Part shown: positions 49,734 to 57,899 of the stretch, piece by piece
How positions within the stretch are numbered: position 1 is the first letter of the stretch
Layout: the number at the start of each line of letters is the position of its first letter
Assembly (NCBI GenBank): GCA_903889245.1
Contig: CAISWQ010000001.1
Location: 18,860 to 82,859 of the forward strand
Source: an uncultured Lentisphaerota bacterium
GTDB lineage: Bacteria; Verrucomicrobiota; Kiritimatiellia; CAIQIC01
DNA: 64,000 nucleotides
Reading direction: 5' to 3'
Program-made: the position numbers and the translations under genes
Notes under the pieces: model-generated
The model's database searches: none
Seen by the model: the letters and a program-made list of their open reading frames with translations, nothing else
Told to the model about the DNA's origin: nothing

Positions 49734-52700
49734 ATGGGAAGCGTGTTCACGGTGCTGGCTCTATTTTGCGCGTGCGCTTTGACCAGCTTGGCCGCGCCGC
49801 CGGGTGTGGTGCTTGATTATCTGCCGGCGGAGTCGGGCCAATACGTCGGCTCGCCGGCTATCGCGGTCCTGCCCAATGGCGACTACGTGGCGTCGCACGA
49901 TCACTTCGGCCCTAAAACACCGAAGCTCGGCGGCAAGCTGACCTCGGTCTTCCGCTCCACCGATCGCGGCCAGACCTGGTCCAAAAGTTCCGAGGTGCAG
50001 GGGATGTATTGGGCGACCCTCTTCGTGCATCGCGACGCGCTCTATCTGCTCGGCACCCATTCGGGACCGGGCAACATCGTCATCTGCCGCTCCCGTGATG
50101 GGGGGCGGACGTGGACCGAGCCCAAGGACAAAAACAGCGGCGTCCTGTTTGCAGGCTTCTATCACTGCGCACCGGTGCCGGTGGTGGCGCACGCAGGCCA
50201 CCTCTGGCGCGCGTTCGAGTCCGTGGTGGGGCTCCGGTCGCAGTGGAAAGCGCTGGTGATTTCTGCGACGGAAGACGCCGACCTGCTCCAGGCCGCCAAC
50301 TGGCGGATGAGCGAGCCCTATGCGCACCTCTGGTCGCAGTCGCAGTGGATCGAGGGCAACGTGGTCGTCACGCCGGAGGGCAAGCTCGTCAACATCCTGC
50401 GCACTGGCGGCGCGCCCGACAAGGCGGCCATCGTGCATATCAGCGACGATGGCCGGAAACTGACCCACGATCGCGAACGCGATCTCATCGACTTCCCCGG
50501 CGGCGGCTCCAAGTTCACCATCCGCTTCGATCCGCAGACGAAGCGCTATTGGTCGCTCGCCAACAAGCAGTCCGATCCGCCGGCGGGCCGCAACGTGCTC
50601 GCGCTGACCTCGTCGGCCAACCTGCGCGAGTGGAAGGTCGAGGCGATCCTGCTCCAGCACGCCGACAGAAAATTCCACGCGTGGCAATATGTGGACTGGC
50701 TGTTCGAGGGCGCAGACATCATCGCGGTGAGCCGGACGGCGTGGGATGGCTCGCACAATTTCCATGACGCGAACTACCTGACCTTCCACCGCTTTGCCAA
50801 CTTCCGCGCGCTGAAGATGACCGAGGCTGCACCGCCTGTGAAGGAGCGCGTGGACGTCACGGCCGCTGATCTCAAAATCAGCGGTACGGGCTTCACGATC
50901 GCCAAGCTGGAGAATGGCGGACAGGCGTTCGCCAACCGGAAATACCAGTGGCAGCAGGTGCCGGAAAAATTCCGCGGCTGGTCCTACACGCGCACGAGTG
51001 GCGGAGAGCCGGCCGAGATCTGCGTGCAAGCGGTGCGCAATACGACGGTTTTCGCCGCCACGGCCGCGGGCAAGCAGGCGGAACTCAATCTGGCGGTCTG
51101 GAGGGCGGTCGCCAACGCGGACTTCCATTACACCGACAAAGGCAAGACGCCGATGAAGGTGTTTTGTCAGCGTCTGAAAGCCGGCGAGTCGTTGACGGTT
51201 CCGCAGGGTAACTGGGCTGGGCTGCTCGTGCTCGTGCCACCCGCGGGCACGGCGCTGGAAGCGTTCGTCGCCACGGCGCAACCGCTGACGCGGCTGAAGT
51301 ACAACCATCCCGGGTTGACAGTGGATCTGGGCGTCGGGCTGTGGGCGTTTCCGTTGCCGATGGATTTCAATGGGGATGGCCTGCTCGATTTGCCGGTGTC
51401 GTGCCCGGACAAACCCTATAACGGTCTTTATGTCTTCGAGAATCCCGGCGCCGATACGGCCAAGAATCCGCTGCCGGTCTTCAAGACTGCCCGGCACATC
51501 AGCAGGGGACTGCAGATGGCGCAGGTTTCGTTTGTGAACGGCCAGCCACGCGTAACCACGCCGGCGATGGCCTATCCCGAGTTCCTTGCCGCTGGATTGG
51601 AGCAGGGGATCAAACTGCCGCTAACGAACAACGTCCACGCCAACAAGGTCCGCGGCAATTTCTGGCGCTACGTGGATTTCGATGGCGATAGCAAGCTCGA
51701 CCTCGTCGTGGGCGCGGACGATTGGACCGACTACGGCTGGGACAACGCCTATACGGCGCAGGGTGTGTGGACCAACGGCCCGCTGCGCGGCTTCGTCTAT
51801 ATACTGCGCAACACTGGCACGAACGAGAAGCCGGTCTATGACAAGCCTGTGCTGGTCAACGCTGGCGACAAGCCGGTGGAGACCTTCGGCTGGCCCTCGC
51901 CGTGCTTCGCCGACTTCCGCGGCACGGGCAAACTCGACCTGATCTGCGGCGAGTTCCGCGACAGCTTCACGTTCTTCGAGAACAGCGGCACGCGGACGCA
52001 GCCAAAGTATGCGCCCGGCCGGCAACTCAAGCTCGCCAATGGCCAGCCGCTGACGATGGATTTGGAGATGATCACGCCAGTGGCGCTCGACTGGAACAGG
52101 GACGGCCACGTGGATTTGATCTGCGGCGACGAGGATGGCCGCGTCGCCTTCATCGAGAACACCGGCCGGCTCGCGGCGGATGGCGCGCCGCAGTTCCTGC
52201 CGCCGCGCTACTTCCAGCAGGAGGCCGACGAGGTGAAGTGCGGCGCGCTCGCGACGCCGGTCGGCGTTGACTGGGATGGCGATGGCGCGATGGACATCAT
52301 CAGCGGCAACTCCGCCGGCTACATCCTGTTCTACAAAAATTTGAGCGGCCCGGGCGTCGAGCAGCCGAAGTGGGCTGCGCCGGAATATCTCAAGGCCGAT
52401 GGCCAGGTCATCCGTTTCATGGCCGGACCGAACGGCAGCATCCAGGGGCCGTGTGAGGCGAAGTGGGGTTACACCACCGTGAGCCTCGCCGACTGGGATG
52501 GCGATGGCCTGCCCGACATCCTGGCCAACTCGATCTTGGGCAAGGTCGTTTGGTTCCGCAATCTCGGCATGAAACCAACCCAGCACTCCACCACTCCAGC
52601 ACTCCGCCACTCCAGTCCTCTTCTCGCGGCCGCGCAGCCGGTCGAGGTCGAGTGGGACGGTCCGCAGCCGGCGCTCGCCTACGGCTGGCTCCGCCCCGAG

Positions 52701-53189
52701 GGCAAGGCCTTGCTCACGCAGTGGCGCACGACGCCGTTCGCCGTGGACTGGAACAAGGACAGGCTCACCGACCTCGTCATGCTCGACCAGAATGGCTACC
52801 TCGCCTTCTTCGAGCGCGCGCAGCGCGATGGGAAGCTGGTGCTGCTGCCGCCGCGGCGCGTGCTGTGCGACGAGAAGGGCGAGCCGCTGCGCCCCAACGC
52901 CAAGCTCGCCGGCAAGAGCGGCCGCCGCAAAATCTGCATCACGGACTGGGATGGCGATGGCAAGCTGGACATCCTGCTCAACGCCGCGAACGCCCGCTTT
53001 CTGCGGCAGGTGGACGCGCGCGACGGCAAGTGGTTCTTCAAGGACATGGGCCTGCTGGTCGCGCAGAATATCGAGGGCCACGACGTCAGCCCGACCGTCG
53101 TGGACTTCAACGGCGACGGCGTCCCCGACTTCCTCGGCGGCGCCGAGGACGGCCACTTCTATTACCTGAAAAATCCGCGCGCGAAATGA
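49734..53189 (+). CDS. Giant secreted protein: sialidase-like domain + FG-GAP/VCBS repeats
   Basis: This 1151-residue protein starts at ATG 49734, because the signal peptide (SVFTVLALFCACALTSLAA) begins there. The longer in-frame version would translate the repeat element. Residues 25-400 look like a BNR sialidase propeller (RSTDRGQTW, RSRDGGRTW). From about 520 on come calcium-binding FG-GAP repeats: DFNGDGLLDLP, DFDGDSKLDLVVGADD, DWNRDGHVDLICGDEDG, DWDGDGAMDIISG, DWDGDGLPDILANS, DWDGDGKLDILLNAAN, DFNGDGVPDFLGGAEDG. These form an integrin-alpha-like propeller used for adhesion or glycan binding. An octamer tandem repeat inserted near residue 950 adds a Ser/Thr/His-rich stretch (TQHSTTPALRHSSP). 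Confidence 0.88.
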   Translation: MGSVFTVLALFCACALTSLAAPPGVVLDYLPAESGQYVGSPAIAVLPNGDYVASHDHFGPKTPKLGGKLTSVFRSTDRGQTWSKSSEVQGMYWATLFVHRDALYLLGTHSGPGNIVICRSRDGGRTWTEPKDKNSGVLFAGFYHCAPVPVVAHAGHLWRAFESVVGLRSQWKALVISATEDADLLQAANWRMSEPYAHLWSQSQWIEGNVVVTPEGKLVNILRTGGAPDKAAIVHISDDGRKLTHDRERDLIDFPGGGSKFTIRFDPQTKRYWSLANKQSDPPAGRNVLALTSSANLREWKVEAILLQHADRKFHAWQYVDWLFEGADIIAVSRTAWDGSHNFHDANYLTFHRFANFRALKMTEAAPPVKERVDVTAADLKISGTGFTIAKLENGGQAFANRKYQWQQVPEKFRGWSYTRTSGGEPAEICVQAVRNTTVFAATAAGKQAELNLAVWRAVANADFHYTDKGKTPMKVFCQRLKAGESLTVPQGNWAGLLVLVPPAGTALEAFVATAQPLTRLKYNHPGLTVDLGVGLWAFPLPMDFNGDGLLDLPVSCPDKPYNGLYVFENPGADTAKNPLPVFKTARHISRGLQMAQVSFVNGQPRVTTPAMAYPEFLAAGLEQGIKLPLTNNVHANKVRGNFWRYVDFDGDSKLDLVVGADDWTDYGWDNAYTAQGVWTNGPLRGFVYILRNTGTNEKPVYDKPVLVNAGDKPVETFGWPSPCFADFRGTGKLDLICGEFRDSFTFFENSGTRTQPKYAPGRQLKLANGQPLTMDLEMITPVALDWNRDGHVDLICGDEDGRVAFIENTGRLAADGAPQFLPPRYFQQEADEVKCGALATPVGVDWDGDGAMDIISGNSAGYILFYKNLSGPGVEQPKWAAPEYLKADGQVIRFMAGPNGSIQGPCEAKWGYTTVSLADWDGDGLPDILANSILGKVVWFRNLGMKPTQHSTTPALRHSSPLLAAAQPVEVEWDGPQPALAYGWLRPEGKALLTQWRTTPFAVDWNKDRLTDLVMLDQNGYLAFFERAQRDGKLVLLPPRRVLCDEKGEPLRPNAKLAGKSGRRKICITDWDGDGKLDILLNAANARFLRQVDARDGKWFFKDMGLLVAQNIEGHDVSPTVVDFNGDGVPDFLGGAEDGHFYYLKNPRAK
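52586..52613. repeat. Octamer tandem repeat inside the FG-GAP gene
   Basis: CTCC recurs at 52586, 52594, 52602 and 52610, an 8-base period (unit ACTCCACC-like), in frame. The unit is the same as that in the 26018-26122 intergenic repeat. Confidence 0.9.
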
Positions 53190-53198
53190 GGCTGGGCC

Positions 53199-53249
53199 TT
53201 TCCAAGGATTGGAAACTGGGAGCGGCACTTTTTCCAAGCCTTGGAAAAA
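53199..53249. repeat. 31-bp-phased palindrome array J (2 clear copies, one decayed)
   Basis: Cores are centred at 53207 (CCAAGGATTGG) and 53239 (CCAAGCCTTGG), 32 bp apart, in a convergent gap. A weak copy in phase is centred at 53303, about 64 bp further: TTCTTCCCGGTCGTTGAAAA fits the consensus at about 15 of 21 positions and lies inside the last codons of the GH5 gene. A T-run in phase lies at 53261. Confidence 0.88.
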
Positions 53250-53288
53250 TTGGGTCTCGGTTTTTTGGGGGCCCCGGGGAATCGGCAG

Positions 53289-54875
53289 TCACTTCTTCCC
53301 GGTCGTTGAAAAATCCACGGTGATGACTGCGCCATTGAGCCGGAAATTGCGCGGGGAGGGGGCGGCATTCGCATCGAAGCTGGCGTTGAAGCCGAGTTCA
53401 ACTTTCTCGCCCGGTTGCAGTCCTTCCGGATGGTAACCGACTCCGGTGAAGACCAGATGTCCGCCGCGCCCGGACTTCAGGCGGCCGCCCCACGCGTCAC
53501 CTTTCAGCGTCACAGGCAGATCGCATTCCAATTTCTCCAACGGCAACACGCCGGCGCCGGCATTGGTGATGTGGAGATGGAACGTGGCGCAGTGGTGACC
53601 GCCTTCCTGCCAGACAGCGCCGGTTTCGCAGGCGATGGCGAGGCGCCGGCCAGTCGTGTCGGCGGGGGCCGGCGGCGCGACCGCCGTCGCAGGCGCGCTG
53701 ACGGGCGGCGGCTCGAGGAGCGGTGGTGGCGCGGTGATGGCGGCCGCGCGGCCGGGCTGCATGAGGCGCTGGAGCAGACGTAATTTTTCGGGATGGAGGC
53801 TCTTCCAGTCGTCGCGCAGCAGGCCGCCGGTATCGCCGCTGTTCGGGTTGAGGCACCAGAAGGCCCAGTAGATGTTGTGCGCGCCGAGAAAATCCACGAG
53901 CGCGTTGATCCACAGTGCCTCGGTGCGTGCGAGGCCGTCGCGCGCGGCGGCGGGATCAACGTTGCGCGCGCCGAATTCGCCGAGCCAGACCGGCGCGAGG
54001 TTTTCGCGGTGGAGATAGGCCCAGTGTTTGTCCCAGAGCGCGGGCAGGTTGGCCGGAAAATTCGCGGCCTTGAACCACGGCTGGCCGAAGACGCCGGGGC
54101 CGTAGTCGTGCGGTGAATAGACGAGGCGGTTGGGCAGGTTCAGCCGCACGGGAAAGTCCCGCGCGCCGGCCAGGTTGCCGCCCCACCAATAATTTTCGCC
54201 CCGGAACTTTTCCACGCCCTCGACGAAGATGAGCCAGTTGGGTTGCACAGCGAGGAGCGCGTTGCCGCACCGCTCGGCGGCGAGCCGCCAGTCGGTTTTC
54301 AGGTTGCCATCGCCCCACGTCGCGGCACCGTGCGGCTCGTTGTGCAGGTCGGCGCCGATGACGACCGGATTGTTGCGGTAGCGGCGCGCGAGAAAAACCC
54401 AATCGGCAATCCAGTCCTGCTCGCTGACCTTGGCGGTGTACCACAATGCGGATTGTTGGTTGGCATCGGGGCGGTGGCGGTCGAGGATGACGCGCATACC
54501 ACGCCGGCCGGCACCGGCGAGGAGCGCGTCGAGCACCTCGATGGGTCGCTTGCCCTTGAGCCCGGGATTGGCGTGCCCGGCGCTGACGTTCGGCAGGCGT
54601 TCGGTGTGCAGCATCTCATTGCACCACGGCACACGCAGCAGGTTGAAGCCGTTTTGCGCCAGCAAGTCGAGAAAGCTGTCCAGGCTGGCCTGCCATAAAC
54701 CGTGCGGTGCGTAGTTGGAGGTCTCGAAGCCAAACCAGCTGATGCCGTTCCAATGCACCGGCTGGCCCTGGTCATCCACGATGCGGTTGCCCGCCGTATG
54801 GCACCAGCCCGCGCCGCGCGCGGTGGTAAGGGCGCAGACCAGCAGCAAGCAGAAAAATGTCCGCCACGATGGCAT
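53289..54875 (-). CDS. GH5 endoglucanase-like protein with CBM-like C-terminal domain
   Basis: This 528-residue secreted protein has GAGGGACG before ATG and a signal peptide to about residue 20. The GH5 barrel opens with GQPVHWNGISWFGFET and NGFNLLRVPWCNEML. The catalytic acid/base Glu is in ADLHNEPHG (near 180) and the nucleophile Glu in WLGEFGAR (near 300). NIYWAFWCLNPNSGDTGG is the closing strand of cellulase-type GH5 enzymes. A Pro/Ala-rich linker (380-410) leads to a roughly 100-residue beta-sandwich of cellulose-binding (CBM2-like) type with Trp residues. The last codons overlap a decayed palindrome. Confidence 0.92.
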   Translation of the reverse strand: MPSWRTFFCLLLVCALTTARGAGWCHTAGNRIVDDQGQPVHWNGISWFGFETSNYAPHGLWQASLDSFLDLLAQNGFNLLRVPWCNEMLHTERLPNVSAGHANPGLKGKRPIEVLDALLAGAGRRGMRVILDRHRPDANQQSALWYTAKVSEQDWIADWVFLARRYRNNPVVIGADLHNEPHGAATWGDGNLKTDWRLAAERCGNALLAVQPNWLIFVEGVEKFRGENYWWGGNLAGARDFPVRLNLPNRLVYSPHDYGPGVFGQPWFKAANFPANLPALWDKHWAYLHRENLAPVWLGEFGARNVDPAAARDGLARTEALWINALVDFLGAHNIYWAFWCLNPNSGDTGGLLRDDWKSLHPEKLRLLQRLMQPGRAAAITAPPPLLEPPPVSAPATAVAPPAPADTTGRRLAIACETGAVWQEGGHHCATFHLHITNAGAGVLPLEKLECDLPVTLKGDAWGGRLKSGRGGHLVFTGVGYHPEGLQPGEKVELGFNASFDANAAPSPRNFRLNGAVITVDFSTTGKK

Positions 54876-54964
54876 GGCGTCCCTCTAATCAAAACAGCCG
54901 ATGCTGTCAATCGCCGCCTGTTGCGCGTAGAGGGGCGACGGCAAGGCAGACGGCGGTGCCGGTG

Positions 54965-55074
54965 TTCCAAGCCTTGGAAAAGGCACCGATACTTTTTCCA
55001 GGGCTTGGAAAATCTGGGCGTGGAACTTTCCAAGGCTTGGAAAAAACGGTGAAATATTTTCCAAGCCTTGGAAA
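54965..55074. repeat. 31-bp-phased palindrome array K (4 copies)
   Basis: Cores are centred at 54972, 55003, 55035 and 55066 (31, 32, 31 bp apart), in the divergent gap between the GH5 gene (start 54875, minus) and the HExxH gene (start 55117, plus). It shares the 31-32-31 pattern with arrays A and I. Confidence 0.95.
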
Positions 55075-55116
55075 CGGATGCTTGAAGCGGGTGGGGCGGG
55101 CCGATAGAAACGCACC

Positions 55117-56535
55117 ATGAAAGCGCACACCATGTTGTTGGCGGCGCTGCTGCTGGCGGAGGCCGGTGGCAAGCCGGTGGATAATCCGGTCAAGCTGCAG
55201 GAGCCGCTGCGCTTCGGGCGCGACCTGGTCGAGGTGACCAGCGCGGGCACGCTGCGGCGGTGCTACCGCGTCTGGGGCGACTGGGCGGCGGAGCAGCAGG
55301 CCTATCTCGCGGAGGCGCGCGAAAATGCCAAGGCCCGCGGGACGCCGGCGCGGCGGGTGAAGATGGGCTGCATTTTTCTGAAGGACGCGCAGATCACTTT
55401 CACCAACATTCCCGGCGCCGATGGCAAGCCGCTGACGGGCTCCTATTCCACACCGCCGGAATTCAGCGACGCGATGAAGCAGCGCGGGATGCGCGAGTAC
55501 TGCGACTTCATGTTCGCGTTCTCGCGCGGCGAGCTGGAGGTGGAGTGGGTCACGGCGACGCTGACGAATCTGCACTGGGTCAGCGACGCGCCGAAGAATC
55601 CCGCGTGGAGCTGCCAGCCGAAGGCGGTCGGCGACGACTTCCTGAAGGCGCTGGCGAAGTTCAAGGATGATGGCGTCTGCATGTGGATGCTCTGCGCCGG
55701 CCGGCCCACAACGCTCAACGGCGGCGCGAAGCAGAAGATCGGTGCACCGCCGTTCGGGATTTCCTATACGCAGTGGCCGATTTTCGGCGGCTACTCGCTG
55801 GTCATCAGCGCGCCGGATGTCGGCCTGATGGTCCACGAGTTCAACCACCGCTACCTCGACAATCTGCGCACGCTGGAAAATATCCAGCTCACACAATTCC
55901 ACGGCCTCGCGAATCTCGGCTATGAGGACAAGGATCTTGGCTACCCGCACCTGATGAACACCTATCGCAGCATCTACCTCTACATCGTCCGCCGCGATAT
56001 GTGGCGGCGGTTCACGGTCACGACGCCGAACCACTCCGCGCTGGAGCCGTTCAGCGGCAAGGCCTATGCGTGGGCCGAGGTGCAGGGCGACTGCTGGTTC
56101 AAGCTGCCGCAACTTGGCGACGCGGAGCTGGCGAAGCTGACCGGCCTCGCCACGTTCAAGATGGATGCGCAACCGAAGAAGACCTATCGGCTCTATACGG
56201 TGGGCGAGGCGGAGCGGGCGAAAATTCTTTCGCCCTATACGGCGCAAGCCGGCGAGCAGGACACGGCGCTGAATAATCTGCTCGCGTTGCACACGGAATC
56301 GGCCGCGGTGCTGAAGACCGCGACCGGTCACTGGCTGTTCGTGCGGCCCGACCTCGCAGATGTCTACGTGGATATGTTCAAGCTCGCCGGCCGGGCTGGC
56401 GGGCCGCTACCCGTCTATGGCTACGTGCTCGAAGGCGTGCGGCCGTTGCTCGTGCTGCGCGCGCCGCCGGAGCTGCCGGTGCCGGCCAACGAGCTGGGCT
56501 ATGTTCGTCCTGCCGATAGGAGCGAGATCAAATGA
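55117..56535 (+). CDS. Putative exported zinc metallopeptidase-like protein (HExxH), family not recognised
   Basis: This 472-residue protein has a short hydrophobic N-terminus (HTMLLAALLLAEAGG), which may be a signal peptide. GLMVHEFNHRYLDNL carries His240-Glu241-x-x-His244, the zincin signature, followed about 30-40 residues later by acidic residues. Elsewhere there are family-unlike stretches (FSRGELEVEWVTATLTNLHWVSD, PPFGISYTQWPIFGGYSLVISAPD). I cannot name the family. The stop overlaps the next ATG (ATGA), so it belongs to the operon with the FAD oxidoreductases and sialidase. Confidence 0.75.
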   Translation: MKAHTMLLAALLLAEAGGKPVDNPVKLQEPLRFGRDLVEVTSAGTLRRCYRVWGDWAAEQQAYLAEARENAKARGTPARRVKMGCIFLKDAQITFTNIPGADGKPLTGSYSTPPEFSDAMKQRGMREYCDFMFAFSRGELEVEWVTATLTNLHWVSDAPKNPAWSCQPKAVGDDFLKALAKFKDDGVCMWMLCAGRPTTLNGGAKQKIGAPPFGISYTQWPIFGGYSLVISAPDVGLMVHEFNHRYLDNLRTLENIQLTQFHGLANLGYEDKDLGYPHLMNTYRSIYLYIVRRDMWRRFTVTTPNHSALEPFSGKAYAWAEVQGDCWFKLPQLGDAELAKLTGLATFKMDAQPKKTYRLYTVGEAERAKILSPYTAQAGEQDTALNNLLALHTESAAVLKTATGHWLFVRPDLADVYVDMFKLAGRAGGPLPVYGYVLEGVRPLLVLRAPPELPVPANELGYVRPADRSEIK

Positions 56536-57899
56536 GCCTTTCACGTCGCACGTTCATGAGCCGGTCAGCACTGGGCGCGCTGGCTGCGGTCGGCGGCGCG
56601 CCGCGTGCGGGCGCGGCGGAGGACTCCGCGCCGGATGCGATCACGTGGTCGCGGACGATTCCCGTGCGCTACACACCGGACGTCGCCGTGCTCGGCGGCG
56701 GCATCGCGGGCGTGGCGGCGGCGTGCGCCGCGGCGCAGTCGGGCGCCAGCGTTTTGCTCGTGGAGCGGTTCGCCATCATCGGCGGCGATCTGACCACCGG
56801 CGGTGTCGCCGCATTCTGCGGCGAGACGGCGGGGCAGGGCGAGGTCTTCGACGAAATCCTCGCCGACCTGGAAAAAATTCATGCGGTGACCGCCTATCAG
56901 CCGTTCCCCAAGGCCGACCACCGCAATTTCGATCACCACCTCCTGGCAATCGTGCTGCAGGAACTGCTGCTGCGGCGCAAGGTGAAGTTGCTGCTGCATA
57001 CGCGCTTCGTGGATGTCCGCGTGGGCGCGGGCGGCCGCATCAGCGAGTGCATTGTCTGCGGCAAGTCGGGGCCGGAGGCGGTGCGGGCAAAGCAATTCAT
57101 CGACTGCACCGGCGAGGCCGACGTGGCGCGCACGGCGGGCTTCGCAGTGATGAAGGGGCGGCCGGAGGATGGTCTGCCGCTACCGATGTCCATGATGGCA
57201 TTCGTCCGGCACGTGGAGCCGGAGGAAGCCGGGCCGCAATTGCCGGAGGGCTGGTTCGCGCCGGTGCGCGACAAGGCGTCGCTGCCGATGACGAGCATCT
57301 GGCCGAACGGCCCGCGCAGCAACGCGCTCAAGATCAAGATTCCGATGTTCGATGCCACCAGCACCGAGGGCCTGACGCTCGCGGAAATCCGCGCGCGCCG
57401 CCGCACGCTCGAGGTGCTCGACTATTACCAGCGCGTGCTGAAGAAACCGTGGCGCTACGACGGCTGCTCGCCGCAGATCGGCATCCGCGAGGGCGCGCGC
57501 ATTGTGGGCGACTATGTCCTGACCCTCGCCGACCTGCGCGCCGGGAAGATGTTCGAGGATGCCATCGCGCGCGGCGTCTATCCGCTCGACGGCCACAAGC
57601 CCGATGACGATCAGCGCACCTATATCCTCAAGCATTCCGAGATGAAGGTGCCGCCCTATCAGATTCCGCTGCGCAGCCTGATCGCGAAGGATGGCGCGAA
57701 CCTGCTGATGGCGGGGCGCTGTTTCTCCGGCGACCAACTGGCGCTTTCCTCGGCGCGCGTCAGCACGACGTGTGCGATGATGGGGCAGGCCGCCGGCATC
57801 GCGGCGGCGCTCGCCGTACAGAAGCAGACGGACCCGCGCCGGCTCGATCCGCGCGCGGTCCGGCGCATTGTGGGAGAACGTGGAGGGAAGCTGACATGA
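56532..57899 (+). CDS. Tat-exported FAD-dependent oxidoreductase
   Basis: This 455-residue protein has a twin-arginine signal (SRRTFMSRSALGALAAVGG). The Rossmann FAD motif is VAVLGGGIAGVAAACAAAQSGASVLLVER. FIDCTGEADVARTAGF and SLIAKDGANLLMAGRCFSGDQLALSSARV fit the FAD_oxidored family. Export through Tat indicates the flavin is loaded in the cytoplasm and the enzyme works in the periplasm. It overlaps the next gene by ATGA. Oxidation of a sugar or glycan is inferred from the neighbours. Confidence 0.9.
   Translation: MSLSRRTFMSRSALGALAAVGGAPRAGAAEDSAPDAITWSRTIPVRYTPDVAVLGGGIAGVAAACAAAQSGASVLLVERFAIIGGDLTTGGVAAFCGETAGQGEVFDEILADLEKIHAVTAYQPFPKADHRNFDHHLLAIVLQELLLRRKVKLLLHTRFVDVRVGAGGRISECIVCGKSGPEAVRAKQFIDCTGEADVARTAGFAVMKGRPEDGLPLPMSMMAFVRHVEPEEAGPQLPEGWFAPVRDKASLPMTSIWPNGPRSNALKIKIPMFDATSTEGLTLAEIRARRRTLEVLDYYQRVLKKPWRYDGCSPQIGIREGARIVGDYVLTLADLRAGKMFEDAIARGVYPLDGHKPDDDQRTYILKHSEMKVPPYQIPLRSLIAKDGANLLMAGRCFSGDQLALSSARVSTTCAMMGQAAGIAAALAVQKQTDPRRLDPRAVRRIVGERGGKLT

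Noticed and set aside
49719..49741. TTTTTCC...GGGAA around the start of the FG-GAP gene as another palindrome copy
   Set aside because: The arms CCAT/ATGG are separated by five bases, so the core is 13 not 11 bases long, and there is no phased partner.
53250..53285. G/C-rich GGGGGCCCCGGGG tract after array J as a terminator
   Set aside because: It is symmetrical but has no T-run on the correct side for either gene. Possibly a decayed copy, not scored as a feature.
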